Shown in pieces: positions 27,276-35,963 of a stretch of 64,000 nucleotides of DNA. Both the position numbers and the translations under genes were made by a program. The DNA is from Roseibium aestuarii (GTDB lineage: Bacteria; Pseudomonadota; Alphaproteobacteria; Rhizobiales; Stappiaceae), in contig NZ_VORA01000003.1 in NCBI RefSeq assembly GCF_008477545.1, forward strand, positions 248,001-312,000. The letters run 5' to 3'. The notes under the pieces are model-generated. The model had not been told where the DNA came from. It was given only the letters and a program-made list of their open reading frames with translations, and did no database searches. Within the stretch, counting starts at the first letter, position 1; each line of letters starts with the position of its first letter.

Positions 27276-27302
27276 GCAGCCCGGTCTTAGCTTCCGGGCT
27301 GC
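27276..27302 (-). promoter_or_regulatory. Hairpin between murJ and trpS
   Basis: A 9-bp perfect stem (GCAGCCCGG at 27276-27284 with CCGGGCTGC at 27294-27302) around a 9-base loop, in the 123-base gap between murJ and trpS. There is no T run, so it may be a weak terminator or a processing or stability element rather than a strong stop. Confidence 0.5.
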
Positions 27303-27344
27303 GGGATGGCAAGGGATCTGCGGCGGCCCCGCGGCCGCGCAAAC

Positions 27345-28907
27345 TCAGGTGTTGCGCCGTCTCAACGCCCGCACATGGGCGAGAAGGTCGCTGCCGCCGG
27401 TGATCTGGACGAGGAGCGCATAGGCCACGATGCCGATGAGCACCAGCGCGGTCAGGGCAGCCAGCCGCAGCAGCAGGGCGCTATCGGCAAGCCAGGGCGC
27501 CAGCGCCTGGGCGGAAAACTCCAGCACGACGCCCATCAGCAGGCTGGAGACCAGCAGGAAGACCAGCTTGCGCAGGATCCTCCGGTCCGGCTGGAAATGG
27601 CCGCGCTTCCACAGCACGCCCACCAGCAGGCCCGTGTTGACCCAACCGGCCAGCGTCGTGGCCAGGGCGATGCCCACATGTTGCAGGCTGGAGAAGAGCG
27701 CGAGCGACAGGATCACGTTCACCGCCATGCCCACGCCCGCGAAGATCATCGGTGTGCGCGTGTCTTCCCGGGCGAAATAGCCGGGCGAGAAGACCTTGTT
27801 GAGCACGAACCCGGGAAGCCCGAAGGCAAAGGCGGCGAGGGCTGCCGATGTTCCGGCCGTGGCCGCATCGTCGAAGGCACCGCGCTGGAACAGCACGCTG
27901 ACGATCTCGTCTGGCACAACGGCCAGCGCCACGGAGGCCGGCAGGGTCAGGGCCAGGGAGAACTCCAGGGCGTTGTTCAGGCTGCGCTGATACTGGTCCG
28001 TATGGCCCGAGCGAAGCTGACGGGTCAGGCTCGGCAGCAGCACCACGCCGATGGCGATGCCGATCACCCCGAGCGGCAGCTGGTAGAGCCGGTCGGCATA
28101 GTAGAGCAGGGCGTTGGCCCCGTCCTGCATGGAGGCGATCACCTGCCCCACGGCGACGTTGATCTGGGTGACGCCGCCTGCCACCACGCCGGGAACGCCA
28201 AGCGCCAGCAGCTTCTTCACGGCGGGCGTCATGCGCGGCCGCAGGATCGGCACGCCGAGCCCGGCCCGCTTCAGATCGATGAGCACGACCGCCAGCTGCA
28301 CCAGACCGGCGACGCTCACCCCGACCGTCAGGATGACGCCCAGCTGGGTGGAGGGCGGCACGCCGACGAAAAGCACCACCGCAAGCACCACGCTCATGAC
28401 GATGTTCAGCATCACCGGCGCCAGCGCGGCCGCGGCGAACCGGTCGTAGGTGTTGAGGATCCCCGACAGGAAGGCGAGGATCGACATGAAGATCAGATAG
28501 GGGAAGGCGATCCGCGACATCAGCACGGTGAGATCGAACTTCTCCGGATCATCGACAAAGCCGGGCGCCAGCGCCCAGACCACCGCAGGCATGAAGATCT
28601 GCGCCAGCGCCGTGACCACCAGCAGGCAGGAGATCAGCGCCGAGCCGATCTCGCCGGCGATCTGTCGTGCCCGTGCGTCGCCCTCTTCCTCGACTGCCCG
28701 CCCGAACAGGGGAACGAAGGCGGAATTGAAGGCCCCTTCCGCGAAGAGGCGGCGGAACAGGTTGGGCAGGCGGAAGGCCACCACGAAGGCATCCGCCACC
28801 GGGCCCGTGCCCACAGCGGCGGCCAGCAGCGTGTCGCGGACAAAACCGAGCAGACGGCTTGCCAGGGTTGCTCCGCCAACGGTGGCGAAGCTGCGCAGAA
28901 GATTCAT
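27345..28907 (-). CDS. murJ: Lipid II flippase MurJ (MviN)
   Basis: Essential MOP-superfamily exporter that flips lipid II across the inner membrane for peptidoglycan synthesis. The 520-residue protein has about 14 hydrophobic helices. N-terminal MurJ features: SFATVGGATLASRLLGFVRD, AFVVAFRLPNLFRRLFAEGA and FNSAFVPLF, containing the conserved Arg residues of the central cavity. It starts 46 bases after the glnD stop and precedes trpS. Confidence 0.97.
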   Translation of the reverse strand: MNLLRSFATVGGATLASRLLGFVRDTLLAAAVGTGPVADAFVVAFRLPNLFRRLFAEGAFNSAFVPLFGRAVEEEGDARARQIAGEIGSALISCLLVVTALAQIFMPAVVWALAPGFVDDPEKFDLTVLMSRIAFPYLIFMSILAFLSGILNTYDRFAAAALAPVMLNIVMSVVLAVVLFVGVPPSTQLGVILTVGVSVAGLVQLAVVLIDLKRAGLGVPILRPRMTPAVKKLLALGVPGVVAGGVTQINVAVGQVIASMQDGANALLYYADRLYQLPLGVIGIAIGVVLLPSLTRQLRSGHTDQYQRSLNNALEFSLALTLPASVALAVVPDEIVSVLFQRGAFDDAATAGTSAALAAFAFGLPGFVLNKVFSPGYFAREDTRTPMIFAGVGMAVNVILSLALFSSLQHVGIALATTLAGWVNTGLLVGVLWKRGHFQPDRRILRKLVFLLVSSLLMGVVLEFSAQALAPWLADSALLLRLAALTALVLIGIVAYALLVQITGGSDLLAHVRALRRRNT

Positions 28908-28953
28908 GTCTCAAATCCCGGAGCCCGCGACAGGGCCGATGAAAGGCAGGACG

Positions 28954-31800
28954 TCAGGAAACCTGGCGCGCGATCGGGGCGGCGGGACTGAGGTCCACCT
29001 TGCCGTCGACGGCTTCGCCCAGTCGTTCGCGGATGATTTCCTGCCGTCCGATGTTGGCAATCTTTTGTCCGGTCAGGTCGGTCACGTAGAAAACGTCGAC
29101 CACCCGTTCGCCGAAGGTGGAAATATGCGCCGAGCCGATGTTCAGGTTCAGCGTCGAGATGCAGCGCGTCAGGTCGTAGAGCAGGCCGGCCCGGTCGAGG
29201 CCGGAAATCTCCAGCACGGTGTATTCCTCCGACCAGGAGTTGTTCACCAGCACGTCCGCCTCGACCTTGAAGGCCTTCACCTTGCCCTTCATGGCGCCCT
29301 TGCGCTGGGTCTGGTCCGGCAGGGGGGCCTCGCCCGACAGGGCCTTGCGGATATTGTCCGCGATCCGCTCGCCGCGGCGGATCTCGTCCGCATCATCCGG
29401 CAATTCCCGGCTGATGAAGATCGTGTCCAGCGCGAAGCCGTCGGTGGTTGTGTCGATCTGGGCATCCACGATGTTGGCCCCGGTCACGTAGCAGGCCCCG
29501 GCAATGATCGAGAGCAGGCGCGGATGGTCGGGCGCCAGAACGGTCACCTCGGTCACCCCCTCGAAGGCATGGGGCGTGACCTTGAACGCCAGCTGCTGGC
29601 CGGACTTGTCGGTCTTGCGGAAGAGTTCCGCATGGGCGACCAGCCGCTCCGGGTCCGTGCGCAGCCAGTAGGCCTTGTAGTGGCGCTTGCCATAGGCGGT
29701 GCGCTCCTTCTCCGACCAGTGCCCCAGCTTTTCCATGAGCGTGCGGCGGGCGGAGTCCACGGCCTGATTGTGGGACATGGTGGTGTGGCCACCGGTCAGG
29801 TGCAGCTCGCATTCGTAATAGAGGGTGCGTAGCAGCTGTCCCTTCCAGCCGTTGAAGACCCCCGGCCCCACGGCGCGGATGTCGGCCACGGTCAGGATCA
29901 GCAGCAGCTTCAGCCGCTCCATGGACTGAACGATCTGGGCGAAGTCGTGGATCGTCTTGCGATCGGAAAGATCGCGGGACTGGGCGACGGTACTCATGTC
30001 CAGGTGATGTTCGATCAGCCAGGCGACGGTCTCCGTTTCCGACGCGCTCAGACCAAAGCGCGGGCAGAGCTTGCGGGCAATGCGCGCACCGGCGATCGAG
30101 TGATCTTCCGGCCGGCCCTTGGCGATGTCATGCAGGAACATGGCCACGAACAGGACCTTCCGGTTCTGCAGGGTCTTGATCAGGTTGGTCGACAGCGGGT
30201 TCTCGTCGCCGCTTTCGCCGCGCTCGATCTCGTGCAGCACGCCGATGGAGCGGATCAGGTGCTCGTCCACCGTGTAGTGGTGGTACATGTTGAACTGCAT
30301 CATCGCCACGACCTTGCCGAAGTCGGGAACGAAGCGGCCGAGCACCCCGGTCTCGTTCATCTTGCGCAGGGTCTTTTCCGGCGTGTTGCGCGAGGTCAGG
30401 ATCGCCACGAACAGCCGGTTGGCTTCCGGGTCCTTGCGCACGTTGCCGTCGATCAGACCCAGCGAGCGGCGGATCATCCGCGTCAGCTCCGGATGCAGGT
30501 TGTAGCCGTTCTTGTCGGCGATCTGGAACACCCGGATCAGATTGACCGGATCATCCTCGAACAGCCGGTCGGAGAGGGTGTAGAGCCGGTTGTTCTCCAC
30601 CTCGAAGGCCGGATAGCCTTCCACGGGCCGTGCTGCCTTGGAGGGCCGTCCGCCCCGCAGGCGGCGCATGAACCCACCGATCTGGGCGCCGATCTGGTGT
30701 CCGATCTGCTGGCCCAGCGGCTCCTTCACGTGCTGTTCTTCCAGAGCGGCGCAGAAGATGCGGGTCAGATCCCCCACGTCCTTGGCTACCAGGAAGTAGT
30801 GCTTCATGAAGCGTTCCACGTCCTTCATGCCCGGATGCTGGGTGTAGCCCAGTCGGATGGCAATCTCGCGCTGAACGTCGAAGGACAGGCGTTCCTCCGG
30901 ACGCTTCGTCAGGAAATGCAGGTGGCAGCGCACGGCCCAGAGAAAGTCCTCGCACTTGACGAAGAGATTGTACTCCGAGCGCGACAGCACGCCGGCCTTC
31001 ACCAGCTCCGACTGGTCGCGCACCTGGTAGTGGTACTTGGCGATCCAGAACAGGGTGTTGAGGTCGCGCAGGCCGCCCTTGCCTTCCTTGATGTTCGGCT
31101 CCACCAGATAGCGCGAGACGCCCTGGCGCTTGTGGCGGCTGTCCCGCTCGGCAAGTTTCGCGGCGATGAATTCCGAGCTGGTGCCTTCCACCACTTCGGA
31201 CAGGAACCGCTGCAGCAGCTCCTCGAACAGGGGTTCGTCGCCGCAGATGCGACGGGCTTCCAGAATGGCGGTGCGGATCGTCATGTCGGCGCGCGACAGG
31301 CGCACGCATTCATCGATGTTGCGGGTGGCGTGGCCGACCTTCAGCCCGAGATCCCACAGCATGTAGAGGATGTACTCGACAACCTGCTCGCCCCAGGGGG
31401 TCTGCTTGTAGGGCAGCACGAAGAGCAGGTCCACGTCCGACCCGGGCGCGAGCGTGCCGCGGCCATATCCGCCAACGGCTGCGACCATGAGCCGTTCTGC
31501 GGCCGAGGGGTTCTGGGTGCGGTAGACCCGGGACAGGGCGAAATCGAAGACGAGGCGGATCAGTTCGTCCTGCAGATGGGACAGGCGCCACGCGCAGCGC
31601 AGGCCGCCGCCATCCTCGTTCAGCCGCTGCTCCGCAAGGGTCCGGCCATCCTGCATGGCCTTCTTTAGCAGCATCAGGATCTGGGTGCGGACCTTCGGAT
31701 CGGCGCCATTGCCACCGGCGGCATCGGCAAGCGCGTGCATCTGGTCCTGGAGCGCGGCGCTGTCGATCAGCCCGGCAAGGTCTTCCCTGGAAATCTTCAT
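28954..31800 (-). CDS. glnD: Bifunctional uridylyltransferase/uridylyl-removing enzyme GlnD
   Basis: Nitrogen sensor that uridylylates and de-uridylylates PII proteins according to glutamine. About 948 residues from the ATG at 31798-31800; a GTG two codons earlier is possible. Domains in order: nucleotidyltransferase with GGYGRGTLAPGSDVDLLF, a middle domain, HD hydrolase with FLHDIAKGRPEDHS, and two C-terminal ACT domains for glutamine (TVLAPDHPRLLSIIAG and LEISGLDRAGLLYDLTR). All catalytic motifs look intact. First gene of glnD-murJ-trpS. Confidence 0.97.
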   Translation of the reverse strand: MKISREDLAGLIDSAALQDQMHALADAAGGNGADPKVRTQILMLLKKAMQDGRTLAEQRLNEDGGGLRCAWRLSHLQDELIRLVFDFALSRVYRTQNPSAAERLMVAAVGGYGRGTLAPGSDVDLLFVLPYKQTPWGEQVVEYILYMLWDLGLKVGHATRNIDECVRLSRADMTIRTAILEARRICGDEPLFEELLQRFLSEVVEGTSSEFIAAKLAERDSRHKRQGVSRYLVEPNIKEGKGGLRDLNTLFWIAKYHYQVRDQSELVKAGVLSRSEYNLFVKCEDFLWAVRCHLHFLTKRPEERLSFDVQREIAIRLGYTQHPGMKDVERFMKHYFLVAKDVGDLTRIFCAALEEQHVKEPLGQQIGHQIGAQIGGFMRRLRGGRPSKAARPVEGYPAFEVENNRLYTLSDRLFEDDPVNLIRVFQIADKNGYNLHPELTRMIRRSLGLIDGNVRKDPEANRLFVAILTSRNTPEKTLRKMNETGVLGRFVPDFGKVVAMMQFNMYHHYTVDEHLIRSIGVLHEIERGESGDENPLSTNLIKTLQNRKVLFVAMFLHDIAKGRPEDHSIAGARIARKLCPRFGLSASETETVAWLIEHHLDMSTVAQSRDLSDRKTIHDFAQIVQSMERLKLLLILTVADIRAVGPGVFNGWKGQLLRTLYYECELHLTGGHTTMSHNQAVDSARRTLMEKLGHWSEKERTAYGKRHYKAYWLRTDPERLVAHAELFRKTDKSGQQLAFKVTPHAFEGVTEVTVLAPDHPRLLSIIAGACYVTGANIVDAQIDTTTDGFALDTIFISRELPDDADEIRRGERIADNIRKALSGEAPLPDQTQRKGAMKGKVKAFKVEADVLVNNSWSEEYTVLEISGLDRAGLLYDLTRCISTLNLNIGSAHISTFGERVVDVFYVTDLTGQKIANIGRQEIIRERLGEAVDGKVDLSPAAPIARQVS

Positions 31801-31938
31801 GAACACCCGATCACTGCAATCGCTGGAACATCATCACACCCTCCGGGCGTGTCGCCTGTCGGGGTTGCGTGCTCTTCATAAGGGATTTCAAGATAATGGG
31901 CCGTAAAGAGCGGATCGCGGCCCGGTCGGGGCGAGAGC

Positions 31939-32310
31939 CTAAACCCCGTCCTTGGCCGCCACAACCCGAACCTGATGGAGAAGATGGGCGAGCGACTCCG
32001 GCGAGAGGCCCGAGATCGTCGCCGACAGACGGTTGGCCAGCTCGGTCGCCTGGGGATGCAGGCCGGACGTGTCGATCAGGACCTTGGGATCGGAGAGTTC
32101 CGCAAGGCGCTGGATCTCTTCCGCCTCGTCCCAGATCACGTTGAAATAGGTGATGATCCGCTGGACCATAAACCAGGTCGGCTTGCCGCGCTTGCCATGC
32201 TCCAGTGCCGACAGATAGGCGCTGGAAACCCCCAGCCCTTCGGCCATGTCCTTTAGCGAGATGCCGCGCTTGGCGCGCAGTTCCCGGATCTTCGCTCCAA
32301 GCGGTGTCAC
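31939..32310 (-). CDS. XRE-family helix-turn-helix regulator
   Basis: A 123-residue DNA-binding protein with a Cro/CI-type HTH (about residues 6-62: IRELRAKRGISLKDMAEGLG then VSSAYLSALEHGKRGKP). The C-terminal half is helical and ends near LLHQVRVVAAKDGV; no ligand-binding domain is evident. It starts at a GTG that overlaps the smr stop by four bases (GTGA), so it is translationally coupled to smr. Regulons are unknown. The same smr-xre pairing is common in Rhizobiales, judged from general knowledge. Confidence 0.9.
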   Translation of the reverse strand: MTPLGAKIRELRAKRGISLKDMAEGLGVSSAYLSALEHGKRGKPTWFMVQRIITYFNVIWDEAEEIQRLAELSDPKVLIDTSGLHPQATELANRLSATISGLSPESLAHLLHQVRVVAAKDGV

Positions 32311-32942
32311 GACCCCGCCCCTTCCTTCTTGCGTCGAATGCGCACATAGAGCGCGCCCGACCCGCCATGGGTCAAGTGCGCTTCTTCATAGCCCACCACC
32401 AGCATTCGCATCTCCGGCAGGGAGAGCCAGTGCGGCACCATGCGCCGCAGGACCCCCCGTTCCTCGCCGTGAATGCCGCTCCACGCGCCGGTCTTGCGTC
32501 CCGTTCCGCCCTTGCCGGTGATCACCAGAACCAGCTTGTGGCCGCGCAGCTGAGCGTCATGAAGGAATCCGCGCAGACGGATGTGGGCCTCGTCCTGGCG
32601 CAAGCCGTGCAGGTCGATCCGCCCGTCGATGGGTCGCACGCCGCGGATCACCCGCTTGCGGAACCGGTGTTCCAGCATGTGCAGCGGCGGTTGGGCGGGG
32701 GCCGTCTTGGCCGGCGTCGAGATCGGTGCGCGCATGGCGGTGTCGGCCCGCGCGGCCGGCGTGGGAGAGGCGGACGCATTGGCTCCACCCTCCCCCATCA
32801 GCTCCTGAAAGCTCGTGGTGTCCGGTTCGGGCGGGCTGCGGTCCGGCGTCAGCGGCGTGGTCGTCTTGGCGACCTTGGCCCAGAGCACCCGCTCCTCGTC
32901 GGTCAGGTGCCGTTTCTTGCGGCGTGGCGGCGTGTCGCTCAC
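32307..32942 (-). CDS. Smr domain protein
   Basis: A 211-residue protein with a charged, Pro-rich N-terminal half and a C-terminal Smr domain (about residues 120-205: GRIDLHGLRQDEAHIRLRGF and LVLVITGKGG). The Smr domain of MutS2 and relatives binds or nicks branched nucleic acids; short stand-alone Smr proteins such as E. coli SmrA/SmrB have nuclease activity. The DLHG and GKGG motifs are intact. Start is GTG (32940-32942), overlapping the mltA stop (GTGA). Confidence 0.92.
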   Translation of the reverse strand: MSDTPPRRKKRHLTDEERVLWAKVAKTTTPLTPDRSPPEPDTTSFQELMGEGGANASASPTPAARADTAMRAPISTPAKTAPAQPPLHMLEHRFRKRVIRGVRPIDGRIDLHGLRQDEAHIRLRGFLHDAQLRGHKLVLVITGKGGTGRKTGAWSGIHGEERGVLRRMVPHWLSLPEMRMLVVGYEEAHLTHGGSGALYVRIRRKKEGAGS

Positions 32943-34243
32943 GGGCGTCTCGCCTCCTCTGCTGCAGGGGCCGCGCGCGGGACGAGCAGGGTCATGCCCA
33001 CCCGGTGGCGCAGTTCACCGGCCAGATGTCCGGCCTCGTCACCCGATCCGGTGAAGAGATCGCCGCGCCCTGCCCCCTTGATGGCGGAGCCCGTATCGTC
33101 GGCAATGACCAGCCGATGCAGCGGCGCGAGCGTGCCGTCCAGCCCGGGTGCCTGACCGCTCAGGAACACCGGCAGACCATAGCGCACATGCTCCGGATCC
33201 GCGGCGAGGCTGCGTCCGGGCACGAGCGGCAGGCCGAGTGCTCCGACCGGCCCCTGATCGGCGCTCAGCTCGGTCATCTCGCGGAAGAAGATGTAGGACC
33301 TGTTCCGGCGCAGCAGGCCATCGACCTCTTGCGGATGATCCCGCAGCCACTGGCGCAGGCCCGCCATGGTGAAATCCTCAGGCTGGCCACGCCCCTCCAG
33401 CACCAACTCGCGGGCGATGGAGGTGTAGGGGTGGCCGGTCTTGCCCGCATAGCCCACGCGCATCACCGAGCCGTCGTTCAGCCGCAGGCGCGCGGAGCCC
33501 TGCACGTGGATGAAGAAGGCGTCCACCTTGTCCAGATAGGCAAGCTCCGCCCCCTGCCCGGCCAGCGCCCCGTCCATGATTGCGGAACGGTCCGGCAAGG
33601 GAGCAAGACCGGAGGACGTCCGGCGTCCGAAGGCCAGCGCGTCGGGCCAGTTCGCGGGCCGGGTCTTGGCGCTCACTTTCACGAAACCCTCGGGCAGTCC
33701 GCGCAGGGGCGTGGTCATGGCGCCGTGCGGCGTCCGGCTTGCGGCAAACTCCGGTTCGAAATAACCGGTCAGGAAGCCGTCGTCCGCCAGTTGAACCGGC
33801 ACGAAGGCTTCCTCGAGGAAGGCCTTTGCGCGGCCCGCGCGTTGGGCTGCGTGCGCGCCAGAACACAGGCGGGCGGCATCCTCCGGGGTCAGCGCATGGG
33901 GGCCGGGACGGGACAGGATGTCGGGGGTGGCGCAGACACGCAGAAACGCCGCCAGGGCGGCGGCGTGATTGTCCTTCTCCCAGCCAGGAAGCCGAGCGAA
34001 TGCAGAAGCAGGACCGGAGGTCTTTGGCCGGGGGATCGGAGGCTCGTTCATCACGCGTGCGGACTTCAGGGCAGCAGGGTGGCCGGAGGCGGTGCGGGTC
34101 CCAGTCCCCTGCCCGGCCGCAGGTCCGGAGCTGGCGGCCGCGAAGGCCGGATCGCCGGTCAGCCCCGGGCCGAAGCCTGCAAGCAGGCCTGCAACAAGGG
34201 CCAGGACACGGACGATTGCCAGCGCCGGACGGCGGCGGTTCAT
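32939..34243 (-). CDS. mltA: Membrane-bound lytic murein transglycosylase A (MltA)
   Basis: Peptidoglycan-cleaving lytic transglycosylase, 434 residues from MNRRRPALAI. An N-terminal hydrophobic segment (ALAIVRVLALVAGLLAGF) acts as a signal, but I see no lipobox, so it may be soluble periplasmic. The MltA domain includes DGFLTGYFEPEF and DAFFIHVQGSARLRL. The C-terminal 3D domain keeps its three aspartates in VIADDTGSAIKGAGRGDLFT. Its ATG overlaps the Tim44-gene stop (ATGA). Confidence 0.95.
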   Translation of the reverse strand: MNRRRPALAIVRVLALVAGLLAGFGPGLTGDPAFAAASSGPAAGQGTGTRTASGHPAALKSARVMNEPPIPRPKTSGPASAFARLPGWEKDNHAAALAAFLRVCATPDILSRPGPHALTPEDAARLCSGAHAAQRAGRAKAFLEEAFVPVQLADDGFLTGYFEPEFAASRTPHGAMTTPLRGLPEGFVKVSAKTRPANWPDALAFGRRTSSGLAPLPDRSAIMDGALAGQGAELAYLDKVDAFFIHVQGSARLRLNDGSVMRVGYAGKTGHPYTSIARELVLEGRGQPEDFTMAGLRQWLRDHPQEVDGLLRRNRSYIFFREMTELSADQGPVGALGLPLVPGRSLAADPEHVRYGLPVFLSGQAPGLDGTLAPLHRLVIADDTGSAIKGAGRGDLFTGSGDEAGHLAGELRHRVGMTLLVPRAAPAAEEARRP

Positions 34244-34968
34244 TCCGCGGATTCGGTCGCGACCAGGCGCCAGTTCGGATCGCGGGACGTGGTGTCGCGC
34301 GCAAAGGTCCACAGGTCGATCACGTCGGTGACGCGGGTCGGGTCGCCGTCGATCACGTGACCTTCCGCGTCCTTGGTGGCGGAGATCAGCTGGCTGTGCA
34401 CCTTCACGGTCACCAGAGCGGTGGAGCCCTTCAGCTCGGCCTCGATGATCTCGGCCTTGTCGATGCCGACAAAGGTGCTTTCGATCGTCTCGCCGCGCTT
34501 CTCGCGCTCGTCGATGGCGCCGACGAAGCCTTCATAGACTTCCTTGGAGAGCAGGCCCTTCAGGGTCTTGCGGTCCCCTTGTGCAAAGGCGGTGACGATC
34601 ATCTCGTAGGCGGCGCGAGCACCCTCGATGAACTGGGCGGGCTCGAAGCTGGTGTCGGCGGAAAGGATCTTGCGCAGGGCGTCGTTGAGTGCCGATCCGG
34701 CGGGCGCGATCTTTTCGATGACCTCGCCGTCCTGACGGCCGGAGCCGCCCTGAGCGGAAGCCTGGCCGGGCAGGGGGATCACGTTGCCGCCATCGGCATC
34801 CTGAACACGCTCCACCCCGTTGGACCGTTTGGGATCCGGCTTGGAATAGGGATCGAAGGGCGGGCGTTCCTCTCCGGTGCGCTTGCCCAGAACAGAGCGA
34901 AGCTTGAACAGGATGAACACTGCCAGCCCCAAGAAGATGATGTTGTAAACGTCGAAGATCTCGCTCAT
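34240..34968 (-). CDS. Tim44/TimA-domain membrane protein
   Basis: A 242-residue protein from MSEIFDVYNI with one N-terminal membrane anchor (YNIIFLGLAVFILFKLRSVL, residues 7-26), a disordered linker with PPFDPYSKPDPKRS, and a C-terminal Tim44-like domain (from about residue 100: FEPAQFIEGARAAYEMIVTA). Alphaproteobacterial TimA proteins are relatives of the mitochondrial Tim44 import subunit; their role in bacteria is not settled. First gene of an operon whose four members overlap by 4 bases each (Tim44-mltA-smr-xre). A 7-bp hairpin (34980-34998) lies just upstream of its ribosome-binding site. Confidence 0.93.
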   Translation of the reverse strand: MSEIFDVYNIIFLGLAVFILFKLRSVLGKRTGEERPPFDPYSKPDPKRSNGVERVQDADGGNVIPLPGQASAQGGSGRQDGEVIEKIAPAGSALNDALRKILSADTSFEPAQFIEGARAAYEMIVTAFAQGDRKTLKGLLSKEVYEGFVGAIDEREKRGETIESTFVGIDKAEIIEAELKGSTALVTVKVHSQLISATKDAEGHVIDGDPTRVTDVIDLWTFARDTTSRDPNWRLVATESAE

Positions 34969-35281
34969 CTCATCCCGCCGGCCCTGGTTCGCAGGGCCAT
35001 TCTCCATGCACTGTTTCGCCCGTCGCTGGCCGGTCGACCCGGCTTTTCAGCCGGTCTGGCGCCTGCGCCTGTGTGGCCCGCTCCGGCGAAAGGCAAATGC
35101 TTGCCGTTCGGTGCCCGAGTGCTGACCGTTGCTCATCTATGTAAGTGTCCTTGAACCAGCATCCAGCCCCCGGAGCAAGGCATGATTTCATCTTAAGCCG
35201 GTTTCACGTCCGGAAGCACTCGAAATCCTGCTGCCGAACCACTACGTTCAGGGGAGCATACTTGAACGCAAAGAGGGTTTT
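34969..35281. promoter_or_regulatory. Divergent intergenic region between the Tim44 operon and fxsA
   Basis: These 313 bases contain no gene. They hold a hairpin GGCCCTG (34980-34986) / CAGGGCC (34992-34998) immediately before the Tim44 ribosome-binding site and a smaller CCGGCT-TTTC-AGCCGG hairpin near 35040-35055. Promoters for both directions must lie here, but I cannot assign them with confidence. Confidence 0.5.
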
Positions 35282-35788
35282 GTGGGACTTCTCATCCTCG
35301 CGGCCATCATTGGACTGCCGCTGATCGAAATCATGGTCTTCATCCAGGTGGGCAGCGCCATCGGCGCCCTGCCGACGATCCTGCTCACCGTGGTCACCGC
35401 CTTCGCGGGCCTGGTGATGCTGCGCACGCAAGGGGTTTCCCTGCTGATGCGCATCCAGTCGGAGATGAATGCGGGGCGTGTGCCCGGCCGCGACATGATC
35501 CACGGCGCCCTCATGGTTGTGGCGAGCGTTCTCCTGCTCATCCCGGGCTTTGCCAGCGATGCGGTGGGCCTGCTGCTCTTCGTGCCGCCGGTGCGCGACA
35601 TGATCGCCAATGCCCTGGTGTCCCGCGCTCATGTGGTCGTGACCACCTCCGGGCCCGCCCGCCGGTCGGGCCCGTCCGAACCGGTGGTGGATCTGGACGA
35701 GGGCGATTGGCAGCGCAAGCCGGACGGCGCCTCCGGATCTGCCCGTCGTCTCGACAATCCGTGGAATGACGACCCCGACCGGCAGTAG
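35282..35788 (+). CDS. fxsA: FxsA family cytoplasmic-membrane protein
   Basis: A 168-residue membrane protein of the FxsA family, named for suppression of F-exclusion of phage T7 in E. coli; its normal role is unknown. It starts at GTG with GAGGG five bases upstream. Three hydrophobic segments appear in the first 110 residues (LLILAAIIGLPLIEIMVFIQ, TILLTVVTAFAGLVML, ALMVVASVLLLIPGFASD), with the family's GFASDAVGLLL motif. The C-terminal 55 residues are hydrophilic. Divergent from the Tim44 operon, a conserved alphaproteobacterial layout. Confidence 0.94.
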   Translation: MGLLILAAIIGLPLIEIMVFIQVGSAIGALPTILLTVVTAFAGLVMLRTQGVSLLMRIQSEMNAGRVPGRDMIHGALMVVASVLLLIPGFASDAVGLLLFVPPVRDMIANALVSRAHVVVTTSGPARRSGPSEPVVDLDEGDWQRKPDGASGSARRLDNPWNDDPDRQ

Positions 35789-35963
35789 GTGAGGGGATCC
35801 GGCGGGGCAGGGGATATGCTGAGCCGGCTCTGGGTGGCCCGTGTCACGGGTTTGTGATCCTGCGCCTGCGCGATATTGCCGGATTTACCGAGCTTCTTAA
35901 CCCCCTGACTCCCGAAAATCGCTAGGGTCCGAGCGGTTTTCACGAAAGAAGCGGGCAGGGACG

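Noticed and set aside
29947-31668. Long plus-strand frame opposite glnD
   Set aside because: Antisense shadow of a conserved gene; no recognisable motifs.
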